Of a stretch of 8,033 nt of DNA, positions 6,134 through 8,033 are shown piece by piece. Position numbers and translations under genes: made by a program. Every line of letters starts with the position of its first letter. Position 1 is the first letter of the stretch. The DNA is from Acutalibacter sp. GTDB lineage: Bacteria; Bacillota; Clostridia; Oscillospirales; Acutalibacteraceae. Where the stretch lies: positions 1 through 8,033 of the forward strand of contig JAAWSH010000068.1 of the NCBI GenBank assembly GCA_022801475.1, in the 5' to 3' direction. A model generated the notes under the pieces. That model was not told the origin of the DNA, made no database searches, and was given only the letters and a program-made list of their open reading frames with translations.

Positions 6134-6162
6134 TTGACACTTTCTCACTTCACTGGTATAAT
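6134..6162 (+). promoter_or_regulatory. Consensus sigma-A promoter of the MMPL exporter gene
   Basis: TTGACA (6134-6139), a 17-bp spacer and TATAAT (6157-6162) match the consensus at all 12 positions with optimal spacing. A TG at 6155-6156 region is displaced (CTGG before TATAAT), so an extended -10 may add strength. Start of transcription is expected near 6169. Such a strong promoter for an efflux gene is normally held off by a repressor, in keeping with the palindromes on both sides. Confidence 0.93.
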
Positions 6163-6176
6163 AAGGGCACATAAAA

Positions 6177-6191
6177 ATGACTTATAGTCAT
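6177..6191. promoter_or_regulatory. Operator-like palindrome O2 downstream of the exporter promoter
   Basis: ATGACT-TAT-AGTCAT has perfect 6-bp arms, extended by one A/T pair to 6176-6192. It covers about +8 to +22 of the predicted transcript. Its centre is 65 bp from that of O1, about six helical turns, so the two sites lie roughly on the same DNA face and could be bridged or bound independently. Confidence 0.82.
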
Positions 6192-6204
6192 TAATTAATC
6201 TCAT

Positions 6205-6234
6205 AAAGGCAGCTGTCCTGGAGCTCCTGCCTTT
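6205..6234 (+). other. Leader hairpin in the exporter mRNA
   Basis: AAAGGCAG (6205-6212) pairs perfectly with CTGCCTTT (6227-6234) across a 14-nt loop that contains GAGCTC. No T-run follows, so it is not an intrinsic terminator. It ends 6 nt before the likely ribosome binding site AAGGAA (6241-6246), so it could stabilise the mRNA or affect translation initiation. Confidence 0.5.
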
Positions 6235-6258
6235 GCAAGAAAGGAATGTGGTTACACA

Positions 6259-8033
6259 ATGGAACGATTGGCGCGCGGAATTGTCTGCCACCACAAACTG
6301 GTTCTGGTTTTGGCTGTGCTGCTACTCATCCCTTCCCTTTTCGGCATGGTCGCCACCCGTATCAATTATGACATTCTCACCTATCTCCCCCCGGAGCTGG
6401 ACTCTATGATCGGCGAAGTTGCTCTGGAGGACGACTTCAACCTGGCCTCCACTGCCCTGGTTACTGTAGAGGGCCTCCCCACTGGTCAATTGCTGGAAAT
6501 GAAAGCGCAGATGGAACAGGTTCCCGGCGTCGAGCAGGTGTTTTGGCTTAGTGATGTGCTGGATCCCAACTTTCCCCCGGAGATGCTACCTGACAGCATT
6601 CGAAAAGCCATGTACGGCGAAGGGAACTCTACCATGATGATGGTCCGATTCTCCGAGCCCGCCGCCAGCCAGAGCACTATGGGGGCTATTGCTCAGCTGA
6701 AGCCTCTTTTACGAGAACAGTGCTTTATGGGCGGTATCAGTGTTATTTTGCAGGATACAAAGGCTCTGGTAGATAAGGAAATGCCTTTATACATTCTCTG
6801 TGCCGTAGGGGCCAGCCTGCTGGTACTGTTTCTAGCCATGGAGAGTACTCTGGTACCCCTACTGTTTATGTTGGGGCTGATCTTCCCCATTCTTTATAAC
6901 TTTGGTTCCAACGTATTCTTGGGGCAGATCAGTTACATCACCCAGGCCCTAGCTACAGTTTTGCAGCTGGGAGTAACCATGGATTTCTCCATTTTCTTGC
7001 TTCACCGATATGAGGAAGAAAAATCCCGTACCAGCGATAAAATGGAGGCCATGGCCCGGGCCATTACCAATACCTTCACCTCTATTACCGCATCCAGCCT
7101 GACTACCATTGCCGGTTTTTTGGCCTTATGTACCATGCGCCTGACCCTGGGCCGGGACATTGGCATTGTAATGGCCAAGGGTGTGGCCCTGGGCGTAGTC
7201 TGTACGATTACTGTACTACCCTCTCTGATGCTCACCTTTGAAAAGGCTATGGACCGCCACCGTCACCGAGTTCTGATTCCCCAGCTAAAGGGCGCAAGCC
7301 ATTTTATTTCTAAACATCCCGGGCCGGTGCTGGCTGTTTTCTTGGTACTAATGGTTCCCTTCACCCTGGCCCAAAGTAAGGTAGAGGTGTATTACACCCT
7401 CTTTGATAGCCTTCCCCAGAACCTGACCGGCATTGTGGGCACCAACAAGCTAAAAGAAGATTTTGGCATGACCACCTCCCATTTTATTCTAGTGAACGAC
7501 GCACTAACCGGAGGTGAAGTGAGCCAGCTGTGCGAAGAACTGGCTCATGTGCAGGGCGTCACTCAGGTGGTCTCGGTAGACCAGCTACTGGGTCCTGGTG
7601 TGTCCTCAGACTTTTTACCAGAGGACATCAGCCAGCTGGCTCAGTCCGGCGGGCACAAGCTGATACTGGCAAACAGTGCCTATAAAAGCGGTACCGCGGA
7701 ACTTGGAACGCAAGTGGCTGAAATGAACCGTCTGGTCAAGCAAACGGACCCCGAGGGGGTCATTACTGGAGAAGGAGCTATGACAGACGACCTAATTGCC
7801 ATTGCAGACACAGATTTTGCCAATGTAAGCGTGGCCTCTATTCTAGCGGTGTTCGTGATTATTGCCTTGAGCTTTAAGAGCCTCTCGGTGCCTGTTTTGC
7901 TGGTAGCTGCCATAGAAAGCGCTATCTTTATCAATATGGGCGTCCCTTACTTTACCGGCAGTACGCTGCCCTTTATCGCCAGTATTGTCATTGGGACCAT
8001 TCAGCTGGGCGCTACGGTGGATTACGCGATTCT
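6259..8033 (+). CDS. MMPL/RND-superfamily exporter, C-terminus beyond window
   Basis: A proton-driven membrane exporter of the MMPL type, common in Gram-positives for lipids, hydrophobic drugs or surfactants; substrate unknown. The 591 visible residues show TM1 (14-33), a first extracytoplasmic domain (34-176), TM2-TM6 (about 177-194, 199-215, 227-249, 276-293, 304-325), TM7 (354-371), a second extracytoplasmic domain (372-522) and TM8-TM10. Proton-relay motifs occur in both halves: LGVTMDFSIFLLHRYEEE in TM4 (Asp242-Phe243) and LGATVDYAI in TM10 (Asp588-Tyr589). MmpL3 has Asp-Tyr at both places, so the TM4 Tyr is Phe here. The stretch FTSITASSLTTIAGFLAL (273-290) is also typical. Two TM helices or more are missing at the right edge. 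The ATG at 6259 is preceded by AAGGAA with a long 12-nt gap, so initiation may be modest. It is divergent from the lipoprotein block and has its own operators, suggesting separate control. Confidence 0.93.
   Translation, partial: MERLARGIVCHHKLVLVLAVLLLIPSLFGMVATRINYDILTYLPPELDSMIGEVALEDDFNLASTALVTVEGLPTGQLLEMKAQMEQVPGVEQVFWLSDVLDPNFPPEMLPDSIRKAMYGEGNSTMMMVRFSEPAASQSTMGAIAQLKPLLREQCFMGGISVILQDTKALVDKEMPLYILCAVGASLLVLFLAMESTLVPLLFMLGLIFPILYNFGSNVFLGQISYITQALATVLQLGVTMDFSIFLLHRYEEEKSRTSDKMEAMARAITNTFTSITASSLTTIAGFLALCTMRLTLGRDIGIVMAKGVALGVVCTITVLPSLMLTFEKAMDRHRHRVLIPQLKGASHFISKHPGPVLAVFLVLMVPFTLAQSKVEVYYTLFDSLPQNLTGIVGTNKLKEDFGMTTSHFILVNDALTGGEVSQLCEELAHVQGVTQVVSVDQLLGPGVSSDFLPEDISQLAQSGGHKLILANSAYKSGTAELGTQVAEMNRLVKQTDPEGVITGEGAMTDDLIAIADTDFANVSVASILAVFVIIALSFKSLSVPVLLVAAIESAIFINMGVPYFTGSTLPFIASIVIGTIQLGATVDYAI

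Noticed and set aside
6205..6234. Leader hairpin as an intrinsic terminator or known riboswitch
   Set aside because: No T-run follows the stem, and the 36-nt span from O2 to the ribosome binding site is too short for any riboswitch fold I know.
6246..6260. A possible leader peptide starting at the ATG at 6246
   Set aside because: The Shine-Dalgarno-like AAGGA touches this ATG, leaving no spacing, and the frame runs out of register into the exporter gene.
6486..7934. Several minus-strand open frames of 63-84 codons opposite the exporter gene
   Set aside because: They are shadows of a continuous MMPL reading frame with conserved motifs in both halves.

Overview
The window looks like chromosome of a gut-type Firmicute of class Clostridia, most likely an Oscillospiraceae/Ruminococcaceae-like organism. 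This rests on the mid-to-high GC content in most genes, strong AGGAGG-type ribosome binding sites, near-consensus sigma-A promoters, a lipobox lipoprotein of a type I associate with gut Clostridia, and BcrA/LanFEG-like ABC genes. The taxonomic placement is inference from style; the window has no marker gene.

Layout. Positions 1 to about 5916 are all transcribed leftwards (minus strand). In transcription order they hold a 560-residue lipoprotein of unknown function (4234-5916), an OmpR-family response regulator (3498-4160), a two-TM sensor histidine kinase (2115-3482), two ABC-2-type permeases that overlap by 8 nt (1392-2012 and 494-1399), and the N-terminal 150 residues of an ABC ATPase that runs off the left edge (1-450). 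A 342-nt divergent intergenic region (5917-6258) separates this block from a rightward gene for an MMPL/RND-superfamily exporter (6259-8033), which runs off the right edge.

How the genes may work together. The leftward block has the parts of a cell-envelope stress or antimicrobial-peptide response: an extracytoplasmic lipoprotein, a two-component system, and an ABC exporter whose ATPase carries the Glu-containing E-loop known from lantibiotic-immunity (LanF) and BcrA-like ATPases. A composite DNA element, a TTTACAT box followed 16 nt later by TGAATACTTGATG, occurs twice with identical spacing: just upstream of the lipoprotein gene and just upstream of the first permease gene. This suggests that one regulator, most simply the encoded response regulator, controls both units.

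The rightward exporter appears to be under separate control. Its consensus promoter (TTGACA-17-TATAAT) is bracketed by two near-identical 15-bp palindromes (ATGACT-N3-AGTCAT), as expected for a dimeric repressor of TetR or similar type. No gene for such a repressor is in the window. The ABC genes are visibly poorer in GC than the two-component and lipoprotein genes, so the block may be a composite of different origins.
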